A stretch of DNA of 64,000 nt from Lantana camara (taxonomy: Eukaryota > Streptophyta > Magnoliopsida > Lamiales > Verbenaceae). The notes under the pieces are model-generated. The model saw only the letters and a program-made list of their open reading frames with translations. It made no database searches and was not told the origin of the DNA. The translations under genes were made by a program, and so were the position numbers. Where the stretch lies: the NCBI GenBank assembly GCA_037501455.1, contig CM074864.1, forward strand, positions 57,851,001 through 57,915,000. Direction: 5' to 3'. Shown piece by piece: positions 24,513 to 35,400 of this stretch. Every line of letters begins with the position of its first letter. Position 1 is the first letter of the stretch.

Positions 24513-27500
24513 CTACACGTAAAACCTCCTGAGGTTGCATGCATTCCATGGCCTAGGGAGTCGCTCGCCTTGCAAAGTTTCCAATAGGTAGGTGTTGTTC
24601 GCTCGTACCTGGATGACTTTGAAGGGGCCTTCCCAGTTAGGGTCCAACTTACCTACGTGTTTGGAGACTTCAACTTTTTTGAGGACCAAATCCCCTAGCT
24701 GGAATGTCCTTTCCTTGACACGTTTATTGTAATGGCGAACAACGGTTGCTTTGTATTTGTGGATACGTGCCCAAGCAGCGTTCCTCTTCTCATCCAGCAA
24801 ATCTAACTCGAGCGCCCGATTGGCCTCGTTAGCAGCAGGCTCGAAATAGGCAACGCGTGCGGATTCTTGAGCAATTTCCGCAGGTATCATGGCCTCGGAG
24901 CCGTACACAAGGGAATAAGGGGTTTCCCCCGTTGCCGCTCGGGGAGTAGTACGGTACGCCCACAAAGCTCCCTGGAGTTCTTCAGCCCATTCTCCCTTCT
25001 TACTCTCGAGCATCCTTTTCAGATGTTGGAGTATGGTTCGGTTGGTCACTTCAGCTTGACCATTAGCTTGAGGGTGACCCACGGAAGTGAATCGTTGTTC
25101 GATCCCTAATTCATAGCACCAATCTCGCGTGTCAGCAGCGATAAACTGTGAACCGTTATCCGAGATGAGCACCCTCGGGATGCCGTATCTGCAGATGATA
25201 TTTTTCCAAATAAAATCCCTCACAACTTTGAACGTTATCTTAGCGACCGCTTCTGCCTCAGCCCACTTGGTGAAATAATCCACGGCCAGTATTACGAACT
25301 TCTTTTGCCCGACCGCCATTGGGAGAGGCCCCACAATATCAATGCCCCATTGATCAAAAGGCCAGGAAACGTCAATAGGAGTCATTTGAGCTGCCGGCAG
25401 CTGGGGAGTGTTGGAGTGGAACTGGCACTTGGGACATTTCTTGGAATATTTAATGGCATCTTGCAGTACTGAGGGCCAATAGAATCCACTCCTTAAGATT
25501 TTCTTTGCCAAGATTCGTCCGCCTGAGTGGTTCCCGCAACTCCCATTATGTACATGCTCTAAAACTTCTTTAGCCTGCGAGGGTCTCAAACATCTCAACG
25601 GTGGTCCTAGGAAGGATCGCTTGAATAACCGACCCTCAGCATCTAAGGAGAAGCGAGGGGCTTTACATCTGATCTTCCGAGCCTCAACTTTGTCGCTCGG
25701 GCAAGTTCCGTTCTGGAGGAATCTGACAATTTCATCAAGCCAACAAGGCTCGGATGGGTCAATCACGTGCACTTCTTTCGAAGGTTCGCCTTTGCTTATC
25801 AGTGGCTCCTCCGTTCTCAGAAATGTAACAGCGCGTTCACTACCACCATCCAAGGCAGACGCAAACTTCGATAGAGCGTCAGCATATTCGTTTTCCGCCC
25901 TCGGAATTTGCAAAAGATGGAATTCCTTGAACTTGGCTATCTCTTTCTTGGCGCTCGACAAGTACTGTGCCATGGTGGCTTCTCGAGCCTCATAACTACC
26001 GTCAATTTGACTCGCGATCAACTGCGAATCAACGTATGCTGTGACACGAGTGGCCCCATTTTGGAGCGCAATCCTGAGCCCTTGGATGAGAGCCTCATAC
26101 TCAGCTTCGTTGTTGGTGACTTGAAACGCCAGCTTGATTGCGTAGTCGACTTCCGCCCCAAGGGGATCCCTGAGGGTTACCCCGGCTCCCCCCCCTTGTG
26201 AGGTCGAGGAGCCATCAGTATGCAAAAGCCATAAACCATCGTCCGCCTGCGGCTCAGTTTCCAAATTGAAACGTTCAACCAACAAATCGGCTACTGCCTG
26301 AGCCTGTATGGCTGTACGGGGCTCGAAGGAGATATCAAACTGACTAAGCTCAATCGCCCATTTAATTAACCTTCCCGAAACATCCGGCTTAGATAAAACT
26401 TGTCTGAGCGGTTGATCTGTGAGCACTGTGATGGAGTGAGCCTGAAAGTATGGCCTCAGCCTTCGGGATGCATTAACGAGCGCAAAGGCAAATTTCTCAA
26501 TTTCCATGTATCTTTTCTCGGCTCCCTGTAGAGTCTTGCTCAGGTAATACACCGGCATATGCTTACGCTCGCGGATTGCTACGAGGACAGCGCTCGTGGC
26601 TTCTACAGAAACCGAGAGGTAGATAAACAAGTTCTCTCCTGGGATTGGCTTGGTCAACAAAGGCGCGCTCGACAGGTACTGTTTCATGTCCTGCAAGGCC
26701 TTTTCGCAATCCTCGTTCCACGTGAAATTCCGAGCGTTGCGCAAAATTTTAAAGAAGGGCAAGTTTCGGTCCGCTGAGCGGGAGATGAACCTATTTAGTG
26801 AAATGATCTTTCCCACGAGCACCTGGACCTCTCTCAGATTACGAGGGGAGGGTATGTCCAGGATGGCTCTAATCTTCTCGGGGTTTGCCTTTATGCCACG
26901 TTGACTAACCATGTATCCCAGGAATTTACCTCCTCGAACGCCAAAGGTGCATTTTGATGGATTCAACTTCATTCCGTAGCGACGAAGGATGTCGAAAGTC
27001 TGCTTGAGATCTTTCAGATGGGAGCGTTGGCGCTCACTCTTGACTATCATATCATCCACATATACCTCCATAGATTTTCCAATCTCGCGCTCGAACATCC
27101 TATTGACTAGCCGCTGATAAGTCGCTCCCGCGTTTTTGAGTCCAAATGGCATGACTTTGAAGCAATAAACACCCAAATGCACAATAAACGAAGTTTTGGG
27201 GCGATCCTCGGGCGCCATAAAGATTTGATAATATCCTTGAAAGGCGTCCATCATACTCATGAGTTCGCATCCAGCTGTGGAATCTACCAACTGATCTATC
27301 CTCGGAAGCGGATAATGGTCTTTGGGGCACGCTTTGTTGAGGTCCGTAAAGTCGTTGCACATACGCCACTTATTGGCACTTTTTGGAACAAGCACCACAT
27401 TACAGAGCCACTCGGGATATTGGATTTCTTCTATGTACTGAGCGTCAAGCAACTTGCCAACCTCTTCTTCGATGACCCGTTTCCTGAATCCATGAACGTC

Positions 27501-30500
27501 CCTCTTCTTCTGTTTGATGGGCTTGAAGGTTGGATCCACGTTCAGTCTGTGAACAATGACGCTCGGATCTATCCCTGTGAGATCAGAAGCTTTCCACGCA
27601 AAAACGTCTATATTCTCCCTTAGGAAGTCGATCATCAAGACTTGCGAGGGCCCATCCAGGCTCGAGCCAATCTGGGTTGTTTTATCCGGATTCCCAGGCT
27701 CCAATTCGACGGTCAAAAACTCTTCTGTGGGTTCAATCCGAACCTCCGGCCTCGGTGCTTCTAACGCTCGTTTCTTTCCAGTGAGAGTATTCTTGGGCTC
27801 ATCCCCCTCGTTTTCTGAGGAAGAACCCTCGACGGCCCCTGGTGGCCCACTCTCTGAGCACTGAACATCCCCAGTGGTCCTCTTTTTATTCTTCTTCCGG
27901 TATAGCTTGGCTCTTTTACGCTCGGGGCCATCTTCGTTTAACTCTGGGAAATCAACGGACTTCTTAGTAGACCCAGGCTGGATGGACTGTTTGGGTTTAT
28001 GGCTTCGAAGCGAGAGTATGTAGCATTCCCAAGCTTCCTTGACGTTACATAGAATTTCGCCGGTACCCTCGGGGGTTGGGAACTTGACTTTTTGACGATA
28101 GGTGGAAATTACAGCCTTGAAATCCACGAGGGCTGGACGCCCAATGATGATGTTGTAAGGCAGATCCACCTCGACGATGGTGTAGAGAACGCTCAAAGTT
28201 TTTCGCTGTGGGGCGCGACCAAAAGAGGTGGCCAAGCGAATCTGTCCACGAGGGACGATCTCGGAACCTCCAAACCCTACGAGGGCAGTTCTGAGAGGTT
28301 CGAGGGGGATGTTTGTTATATTCATTTGTTGAAACGTTGAGTACGGGAGAACGTTCACAGAGCTTCCATTATCAAATAAAACCCTCTTTACAGTGTGGTT
28401 ATGAACGTCTAAACTAACCACCATGGGACAGTCAGAGGTTTTTCCTATCCCATGGGGTGTTACAATGTGTTCAAGATCTTTTTCGGTAAACCCTATAACA
28501 TCATCCTCCTTTGAGCGCGATGAGCTGTCCACGGAGAGCACTGAGCGAGGGAGTGTCGGCCTTTGGTTATAGCTCCGTACATGGCGGCGGCGGGAGGCAT
28601 TGGAGTCACCTCCCGAGGGTCCACCTGCGATCATGTGAATGACCGCAAAGGGCTGGTTGTCCATATCCACCCCCTTCCCTTTATTGCGCTCGCTGGTCTC
28701 AGGGCGCTGGCGACGAGGGCTTCGGGAGCGTGAACGGCTTCTCCTTCTTTCGAGCGCCCGTCCCGCGCAATGTTCATCGTACCCTTCTAGCACCTTCACA
28801 AACTCTTTGAGGTGCCCCCCAGCAATCAGCCGCTGGATTTCCTTCTCCAGGTGGCGGCATTCATTAGTGTCATGCCCCTTCTGCTTGTGGAAAGCGCAGT
28901 ATTTTCCCGAGCGCTTCTGTGCCTCGGTCTCCCTCAGCTTGGGCGGCCTTTTAAACAGCTTCTGGTCCGCCAGAGAATATACTTCGGCAATTGGGCGATT
29001 GAGGGGGACACGCTCGAGCCTCCGCGGGGGAGAGGAATGACGACGAGCGGGTACTGGGCTGCGGCGGTGACTTCGGTGGGGCTCCACTTTGTCCTCGTGG
29101 TTTCTGGTGGGGCGAGGGGCATTTGCCATCTTCTGTTCCCTCGCTATGTACATGTCCTCGAGGGTAAAGAAGGAGTCTGCAATCTCCCGAATTTCCATCA
29201 ACGAACGTGGCTTCTTCTTGGCCACTTCCTCCACAAATTCTTTGCTGACGTAATGCTTCATGTTGATGGCACCGAACAGCACGTGCCTCAAAAAGTCCAT
29301 CGAGGGCTTTTCTACTAGCAGAATCTCTTTGTTGAAGCTCCCCATGAAGGACCGGAGGGTCTCGTTCGGCCCTTGGACCAGGCTATAAAGAGCGGTCGCG
29401 GCCGGGGCTGGTGCTTTCAGCGAATTGAAGTGGCTGACAAATGCATCCGTCAAGTCATAATACCCTCGGATTGAGCGCGGAGGGAGCTTTTTGTACCACT
29501 CTTGGGCCATTCCAGTGAGGGAAGTGACAAATACCTTGGCCCAGTAGTTGTCTGGATGGTCGTACAGGTGCATTAGATGCACGAAATGGTCCAGATGTTC
29601 GGCTGGATCCGTGGTTCCGTCGTATCTGTTAATTGAAGAGGGAATTTTACCCTTCCCTGCGCGGGTCATTAGAACTTCCTCGACGAGGGGGGAATCGCCC
29701 ACCATGATCCTGTAATCCCGCTCGTCGGGGTCTTCATAGCTAGCCTCTCTTCTTCGGTGGGAAATGGGGCTGCGTGGTCGCCGAGCGTCTCTGGCCTTGG
29801 ACCTCTCGTCCCCCTCACGGGGGGCGTGAGACCGCGCTCGAGAGAGCTGCTCTACCACGTTTTGGAGCCCTCGAATTTGGTCTTGTACAGCTGCTAGCTG
29901 AGGGTCACCGACATTTCTGCGGTTTGCCCTCCTTGTGGCCCTTGACTGGACCTCTTCATCGTTTCCGGCCGCCTCATCTCGAGGAGCCCTGTCATCTCCG
30001 TCAACGGGTCGTTCTTGCTGGACCCTCGGTGGGGCTTCATTTTCTTGATTCGGAGCAGGTGGGGGAGGTTGTTGGGCCCGTAGAGCATTTTGGGCCATTG
30101 TCAAAGGATGTGCAGGGAGCCCGCCCAAGGGTGGGGCTATCCGAGCGCCCGCGTATGAAGGGAAATAAGCCATGGTGAAGTGCTCCCAGGCATTCTGTAC
30201 AGCTTGGCTCTCGCACTGCGCGTACAACGCCTGAAGTTGTTGCGTAGTGAGTTGGGGCATCTCCACCCCCTGTATTTCCCTTGGCACTGCTAGAGGGAGG
30301 TTCAGTGTCCCCACTTGATATGGAGGGACCAAAGGTATCATTCCCGGCGTTGTTCCAGGCATTACTCCGGGCTGTGTGAGCGCGTATCCTGGCGGCGGCA
30401 TGGCCATAGGATATACGCCAAAATGGGAGGCAGGGACGTTTGAGGCGAAAGTTGGGGGGGGAGGATTGGAACCTGATCCTCCTGCTTCATTCCCAGTTGG

Positions 30501-30641
30501 GAGGGGTACAGTGGTATCAACGTTTCCGGCCGCAAGGGGCGGTGCCCCTCCGGCGAGAACAGGGTTCTCAGCGTTTTCTCCGTTGGTGGGAGGAAGACCT
30601 CCCCTGTTCCCTAAAGTTCCAGATCTTGTGGCAGTAACCAT
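24513..30641 (-). CDS. Intact gag-pol polyprotein of element A
   Basis: One uninterrupted 2042-codon frame starting MVTATRSG. Approximate layout: Pro-rich leader 1-300; retrotransposon gag domain 335-500; zinc knuckle CAFHKQKGHDTNEC near 581-594 (C-H-H-C rather than C-C-H-C); aspartic protease with DNGSSVNVLP near 757; reverse transcriptase 1035-1205 with catalytic YVDD; a first RNase H-like region 1330-1455; a second, archaeal-type RNase H 1470-1600 with HTDGSS, NNEAEYEAL, VDSQL and ADALSK; integrase 1690-2000 with a zinc-binding HHCC (final CPKC) and D-D-E residues in GIDIVG, SDNGSQF and HPQANGQAEV; and a GPFKV module at the C-terminus. A second RNase H is characteristic of Tat-clade elements. 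There is no stop or frameshift between gag and pol. Confidence 0.96.
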   Translation of the reverse strand: MVTATRSGTLGNRGGLPPTNGENAENPVLAGGAPPLAAGNVDTTVPLPTGNEAGGSGSNPPPPTFASNVPASHFGVYPMAMPPPGYALTQPGVMPGTTPGMIPLVPPYQVGTLNLPLAVPREIQGVEMPQLTTQQLQALYAQCESQAVQNAWEHFTMAYFPSYAGARIAPPLGGLPAHPLTMAQNALRAQQPPPPAPNQENEAPPRVQQERPVDGDDRAPRDEAAGNDEEVQSRATRRANRRNVGDPQLAAVQDQIRGLQNVVEQLSRARSHAPREGDERSKARDARRPRSPISHRRREASYEDPDERDYRIMVGDSPLVEEVLMTRAGKGKIPSSINRYDGTTDPAEHLDHFVHLMHLYDHPDNYWAKVFVTSLTGMAQEWYKKLPPRSIRGYYDLTDAFVSHFNSLKAPAPAATALYSLVQGPNETLRSFMGSFNKEILLVEKPSMDFLRHVLFGAINMKHYVSKEFVEEVAKKKPRSLMEIREIADSFFTLEDMYIAREQKMANAPRPTRNHEDKVEPHRSHRRSPVPARRHSSPPRRLERVPLNRPIAEVYSLADQKLFKRPPKLRETEAQKRSGKYCAFHKQKGHDTNECRHLEKEIQRLIAGGHLKEFVKVLEGYDEHCAGRALERRRSRSRSRSPRRQRPETSERNKGKGVDMDNQPFAVIHMIAGGPSGGDSNASRRRHVRSYNQRPTLPRSVLSVDSSSRSKEDDVIGFTEKDLEHIVTPHGIGKTSDCPMVVSLDVHNHTVKRVLFDNGSSVNVLPYSTFQQMNITNIPLEPLRTALVGFGGSEIVPRGQIRLATSFGRAPQRKTLSVLYTIVEVDLPYNIIIGRPALVDFKAVISTYRQKVKFPTPEGTGEILCNVKEAWECYILSLRSHKPKQSIQPGSTKKSVDFPELNEDGPERKRAKLYRKKNKKRTTGDVQCSESGPPGAVEGSSSENEGDEPKNTLTGKKRALEAPRPEVRIEPTEEFLTVELEPGNPDKTTQIGSSLDGPSQVLMIDFLRENIDVFAWKASDLTGIDPSVIVHRLNVDPTFKPIKQKKRDVHGFRKRVIEEEVGKLLDAQYIEEIQYPEWLCNVVLVPKSANKWRMCNDFTDLNKACPKDHYPLPRIDQLVDSTAGCELMSMMDAFQGYYQIFMAPEDRPKTSFIVHLGVYCFKVMPFGLKNAGATYQRLVNRMFEREIGKSMEVYVDDMIVKSERQRSHLKDLKQTFDILRRYGMKLNPSKCTFGVRGGKFLGYMVSQRGIKANPEKIRAILDIPSPRNLREVQVLVGKIISLNRFISRSADRNLPFFKILRNARNFTWNEDCEKALQDMKQYLSSAPLLTKPIPGENLFIYLSVSVEATSAVLVAIRERKHMPVYYLSKTLQGAEKRYMEIEKFAFALVNASRRLRPYFQAHSITVLTDQPLRQVLSKPDVSGRLIKWAIELSQFDISFEPRTAIQAQAVADLLVERFNLETEPQADDGLWLLHTDGSSTSQGGGAGVTLRDPLGAEVDYAIKLAFQVTNNEAEYEALIQGLRIALQNGATRVTAYVDSQLIASQIDGSYEAREATMAQYLSSAKKEIAKFKEFHLLQIPRAENEYADALSKFASALDGGSERAVTFLRTEEPLISKGEPSKEVHVIDPSEPCWLDEIVRFLQNGTCPSDKVEARKIRCKAPRFSLDAEGRLFKRSFLGPPLRCLRPSQAKEVLEHVHNGSCGNHSGGRILAKKILRSGFYWPSVLQDAIKYSKKCPKCQFHSNTPQLPAAQMTPIDVSWPFDQWGIDIVGPLPMAVGQKKFVILAVDYFTKWAEAEAVAKITFKVVRDFIWKNIICRYGIPRVLISDNGSQFIAADTRDWCYELGIEQRFTSVGHPQANGQAEVTNRTILQHLKRMLESKKGEWAEELQGALWAYRTTPRAATGETPYSLVYGSEAMIPAEIAQESARVAYFEPAANEANRALELDLLDEKRNAAWARIHKYKATVVRHYNKRVKERTFQLGDLVLKKVEVSKHVGKLDPNWEGPFKVIQVRANNTYLLETLQGERLPRPWNACNLRRFYV

Positions 30642-30689
30642 GATTCAAGACTTGGGTGTTACTTTTCAACTAGCTTTCAGCGGAAGAAA

Positions 30690-30701
30690 CTGGCTATACC
30701 A
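30690..30701 (-). other. Candidate primer-binding site of element A
   Basis: On the minus strand TGGTATAGCCAG begins 10 nt inside the 5' LTR edge. It starts TGG as a tRNA 3'-CCA complement must, but I cannot match it confidently to a particular tRNA, and it differs from the TGGCGCCGT of element B. Confidence 0.35.
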
Positions 30702-30711
30702 AAGATGGTGG

Positions 30712-31538
30712 TGATGGTTTCTTAATGCAACAACACTTTAGAATTTGTATAAAAAGGGAAAGACCATCACAGGCAAGGGGGCCTCAGGATCTGGGTTTCC
30801 TTTTGAGCGTGGGTTCTTCCAGCTAGGATAACACCAAGAGTGCAAGCTACTAAGGTAGAGTTACTGTGGTGAGTGAAAAGCTTGAGAAGTTCAGTGGAAA
30901 ATGCCCAGAACAGTGTGTATGGTTTTTATGCAGATGATCACTTGGGAGAGAATGCATGGATTCTCTCCTATTTATATGTTAGGGATGGGGGTAGAGGGGT
31001 AAATTGACCATGTGGTCCCAAACCTGTGTTGCCCTAACACGCGTCAGCTTTTGGTGGGGTGAGAATGACATCCCTGAAAAGGGTGACGGCGTGTCAGGTG
31101 CCCGGTACACAGTACCTTTGTGTCAGAGGTTGTTGACGAGGGCGACGCGGGAGACGGACCTAAGATCCTTTCTGCCGAGGTTCGGATCCAACGAAACGGG
31201 GTATGGATATGCCCGAGCGTTGGTGACGCTCGAAGAATGTATGGATGGTCTCCTCGCGGTATATGACCCTTGAGCGTCGAAATACCGAGCGTACTAGTGG
31301 GGCCCCCATGTGGGCGCTTCCCTGAGAAGGATAACCATGAGGGCCGCGATGCGAGCGTCAAACCCGTTGGTTACGGCCCTTGATCTGAAGGGTCACCCAC
31401 TGACTGACGGATAACACTAACTGGCAATCGAGCGAGTGGAAGGCCCATGAGCCTATCAAGGCGAGCGCCAGGGCTCTGGTCAGCATTGTGTTGCCACGTG
31501 GACGGCTCTGATTTGAGAATGATTTTTAGGCCTCATCA
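30712..31538 (-). repeat. 5' LTR of element A (827 bp)
   Basis: Matches the 3' LTR base for base by eye, except that 15 bases are missing near 30717. The deletion edges share a GGT repeat (ACC on the sense strand), suggesting a small microhomology deletion. A promoter TATA motif (TATAAATAGG on the minus strand) lies at 30968-30977. This LTR drives gag-pol leftwards. Confidence 0.95.
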
Positions 31539-31619
31539 ATATGCAAAAATTAATACTCTTTTTTCCCTTGTGTAAGTGGATTTGGGGTAAAAAAAAAAAA
31601 AATTTGTTGATATATATTT

Positions 31620-32045
31620 TGGAGTATTATTCAGAAATGATAAAGTATACAAATTTAAAACTAGAGTATTATTCATAAAAGTTAAAGTACTTACATTTCA
31701 AATTAGAAGTATTATTCATAAAAGTTAAAAATACCTATATTTATAATTTGAGTATTATTCAGAAACGTTAAAGTATCCAAATTTAAAATTAGAATACTAT
31801 TCGCAAAAATTAAAGTACTCATGTTTACAATTGAAATATAAGAAGAAAAAACAAAGAAAAAAGAAAAGGAAAAAAATATTGTTCGTAAAAGTTGAATTAC
31901 TTATGTTTTAAATTAGAGTATTATTCATAAAAGTTAAAGTACCTAGGTTTATAATTTGTGTTATTCAAAAACGTTATAATATTCAAATTTAAAATTAAAG
32001 TATTATTTGTAAAAGTTAAAATATTCAAGTTTAAAATTAAAGTAT
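31620..32045. repeat. Degenerate minisatellite, about 42-bp units
   Basis: About nine diverged units share GTATTATTCATAAAAGTTAAAGTA followed by AAATTTAAAATT-like text, with one A-rich interruption near 31835-31880. It sits beside the right edge of element A, in the pre-insertion intergenic DNA. The rest of 31544-32424 is AT-rich without genes. Confidence 0.7.
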
Positions 32046-32424
32046 GAAAATAAAAAACAAAGCATAGAAAAAAAGAAAAAAAGAAAAAATTAAGAGTATA
32101 ACGGTTAATTTAAGTTTTTGGGAAGTGAACAAAAATTAAGGTTTGAAAATTAAGAAGTTTGTACTGAAAATTTTAGCATTCAGAGGCAAAGTAATATTTC
32201 TTCCACTACTAAATATTTAAAACTAATTGTCCCCATAAGAGTTATAATTATTGTAGCAGATATAAATATTCATGTTATTTTGAATGGGGAAATGATAGGG
32301 TATCTGTAGCGGGATCCATTGTGGTTTGTAAAAAGTTAAAGAAAAAAATCCTATAATATGAAATCTAATTTAGAAACTCCTATAGCTTGAAAAACTGTGC
32401 ATGTCAAACCCTGAACCCCTCAGT

Positions 32425-35400
32425 TGTATTGTAACGCCCCAGTTTTTCAGTTTTAATAATGTGGCGTATTTGTTTATAAATTACGCAAATTAATTATTTA
32501 AGTATATGATTAATTGTTTATAAGTGTTTTTATTTGATTTAAACTATAAACTAATTCTATTTTAATTTAACTCATTTTATTTTACTTTGATACTTAGTGT
32601 TTAATTTCTTAATTAAGTTTTCACGTTACCTTAACTATTTCGGTAATTTCGTTAATTAATTTGAACATGTTATTAGTTGGTTTTGATTTAATTAATATGG
32701 TATTTAAGTTTTAGTAAATTATTTATAACAATATGAAATCGTTCATGCGCATGAGTGTTCTATTTGTGCTTCGTTCATCTATGTAATGATATCGGATTGG
32801 TATGGAAATTTAATATGTCGTAAATATGTGTGTTATGAACATGCCTATATGCTCGGTTTATGTTTTCGGATTTATTTGACGTGTTTATAAATTTAATTTC
32901 GATTGTGGAACCAAATCGGGGGCTAACGAGCAATTAGCGCACCCTTGGTTCCGTGCGTGATATCTTGAGCTCAGGAATTCGGATTCGAATTCCGTCAACT
33001 CCGTTGCCTTCGTATCGACGATTCAGAGACAATGGAACAAGCCTCATACCTTTTTGAGATCATTAAAACCTCCGAAATCTAACCGTAACGAGCAACTCGT
33101 GCAAGAAGAACTCCTTTTGTTGACTAGTCTTCTTGGTGGGACCCTTTCTACTTAACCAAACCTAGCTAAAGATTAACCATGACTTTTACACCTTGGGTTA
33201 AGCCTTCTCCTACCCCTTTTCCTCTGAAAAACCGAGCAAAATAGCTCCTCTTGCAGCTGGAACTGAACGAGAGAGGAGAAGAGAAGAAAGGAAGAAAACC
33301 TTGGCCATCCTTTGTGATTTTGAGCTCAAATCACCATTTTTCTTCACCAAATCTTTAAGGTATGAATATTTATGTCTTCTCTACTCTATTATACTTGATT
33401 TCATCTCCTTGCAACATGATTTGGATCAGAATTTATTAGGGTTTGAATTATGAGTTTGGTATGAACTTTTAGGGATTTTTGTTCTAGGGACCTATTTGCT
33501 TGTGTGGCTGATTTCTTGCTTATTCATGATCATTTGAGCTTGTTTCTTGACCTATTTCTTTCCCAACTGATAGTATATGATGTTAGGAGGATTTCATCTC
33601 TTGTTCCTTTTATAAAATTTTGAGATATGGAGCTCCAAATTTGATGATCTAAGTGATTCCCCTGTTTTTGAACTGCTGTGTGAAATATTGTGTTGATGCT
33701 TGATCAAATGGTCTCCATTTCGTGTGAAAATGCATGGAGTTGATGTACACTCATTGTTCTATATGTTAGCATTCATGCTTTAAGTATTTGGTTCCATTTG
33801 AAGTCTCAAAACCGAAATACATGGCCTGTTTTTATGCATGCTCCATGACAGATTTGTTGCTGTTGCCTATGTGTGGTTGTTGGTCATCCTAATGTGCTTT
33901 AAATTGTACCATTTTGCATATATATGATGTATATTAGTTGTTTAGTATGTTAGCATGCATTCCCCAAAGTTTCAGATCCAAATTCAAGCCCTAAGTACTT
34001 GATCAAGGCATGATAGAATTATTAGGGTTCATATGTGCGATTTTGGCGACCCAGTTTTGTTGCATGGATTCGATGATCTTAACGTGTGATTTAGCCTTTG
34101 CACTCTAAATGAAAAATGTTCATAACATGCCAAATATGTTGCATATTAAGTTTCAAAGCATTTGGAGTTCATTTGGTATGCCTTTGGATTGAGTTTGTTT
34201 GAGTTCAGTTTTGCCGGTTAGGTTTTGCATGCGCCTCAAGTTCTGTACCGTGACACCCCCGTGTCTCATTTACTCATAAGAGGGAGACACGGGCGTGTCA
34301 CACCTTCTGGGCAGCTCTGTACTGAGCCACGCCCGTGGCTCAGTTGGGCTAGGGTTGGTGACACCCCCGTGTCACTTCCCATGTGCAGTCCTTGTTGCTT
34401 CCTTTTCGGTTTTCGATTTATTTCACCTCCTTAATGACTTTATCTCCTTTTGTGTTAAACTATGAACTTGTTTTGCTATGTGTTAGGAGTATTGTGGTTC
34501 AATTTCGTGGCATTTGGATGAGTTATAGGTATGCTTTTGCTTATTGCCGTTTATGTGTGTTTATATGTCGTTTATGAATCGCATCACTTATTTTCTATAT
34601 CATATGATTTCTTCTTGTCGTCAAACCTTGGATATATGCTATGTTATGTAATATGAAGTATGTGGTAACATTATGGAAGAGCTTGAACATGTTCTAGGCT
34701 CTTATTTGAGTTCTTGAAATAAATTGATTGGGAATATGAATTGAATGATAATGAATGAATGAGTGAATGACGTGGATCTAGGAGTTAAATGCCTTAATAA
34801 TGCACATGAACATTTCATGACTTAATATGATCCTTATGCCTTCACATCATGCTTGAGCATTGCCGTGCGTCATATATGGTTCATTTAGAGTCTTGAGTCT
34901 CACGAACACGTCTTGTGGTCTTTTGTACAGTTTGTCTCCAGGGTGGAGAGCTTTTGATCGTTCGGGCACTTGGTGCTCGATCCTTGCTTCTTCACGGTTA
35001 AGGTGAGGGTGGTTTTTGTTTTAGCTATGTAACAAACCCTATAACCCTTATGTGAAAAGCTTTGGCCAAAACTTTATGATTATATATATATGGTTTTCAA
35101 ATGAAGTTATCGAGTAAATTCTTCCGAATTATACGTATGAGCGTATATGAGCTTGAAAAATGGTTTTGTAATGAGGCTATGCTCCAAACCGTGTGTCTTC
35201 ATGCTAGCTATGGAATAGGATGACACGGAGAGGTACGTATATAGCATATGCCGAATTACACGGTAAGGTATTTATGAATTATGTTATGTACTTATGAATT
35301 ATGATATATATTTATGAATTATGTTATGTACTTATGATTGTTATGTTTTGGCGAGACACATTTATTACTTATTACTTAACGGGCCCCGGGACTTAGTATA

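Larger units (their letters stand above)
19139..31543 (-). mobile_element. Element A: complete Retand/Tat-type Ty3-gypsy LTR retrotransposon
   Basis: The body is 19144-31538 (12,395 bp) flanked by identical ATATG duplications at 19139-19143 and 31539-31543. In sense (minus) order it has a 5' LTR 31538-30712, a candidate primer-binding site, a 2042-codon gag-pol 30641-24513, a noncoding spacer, a gene on the opposite strand (20577-23441), a polypurine tract and a 3' LTR 19985-19144. The LTRs look identical except for one 15-bp indel. RT-RNase H-second RNase H-integrase order, absence of a chromodomain and the antisense gene place it in the Tat clade near Retand/RIRE2-type elements. All landmarks are intact, so it is a recent insertion and possibly still competent. 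Confidence 0.95.
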
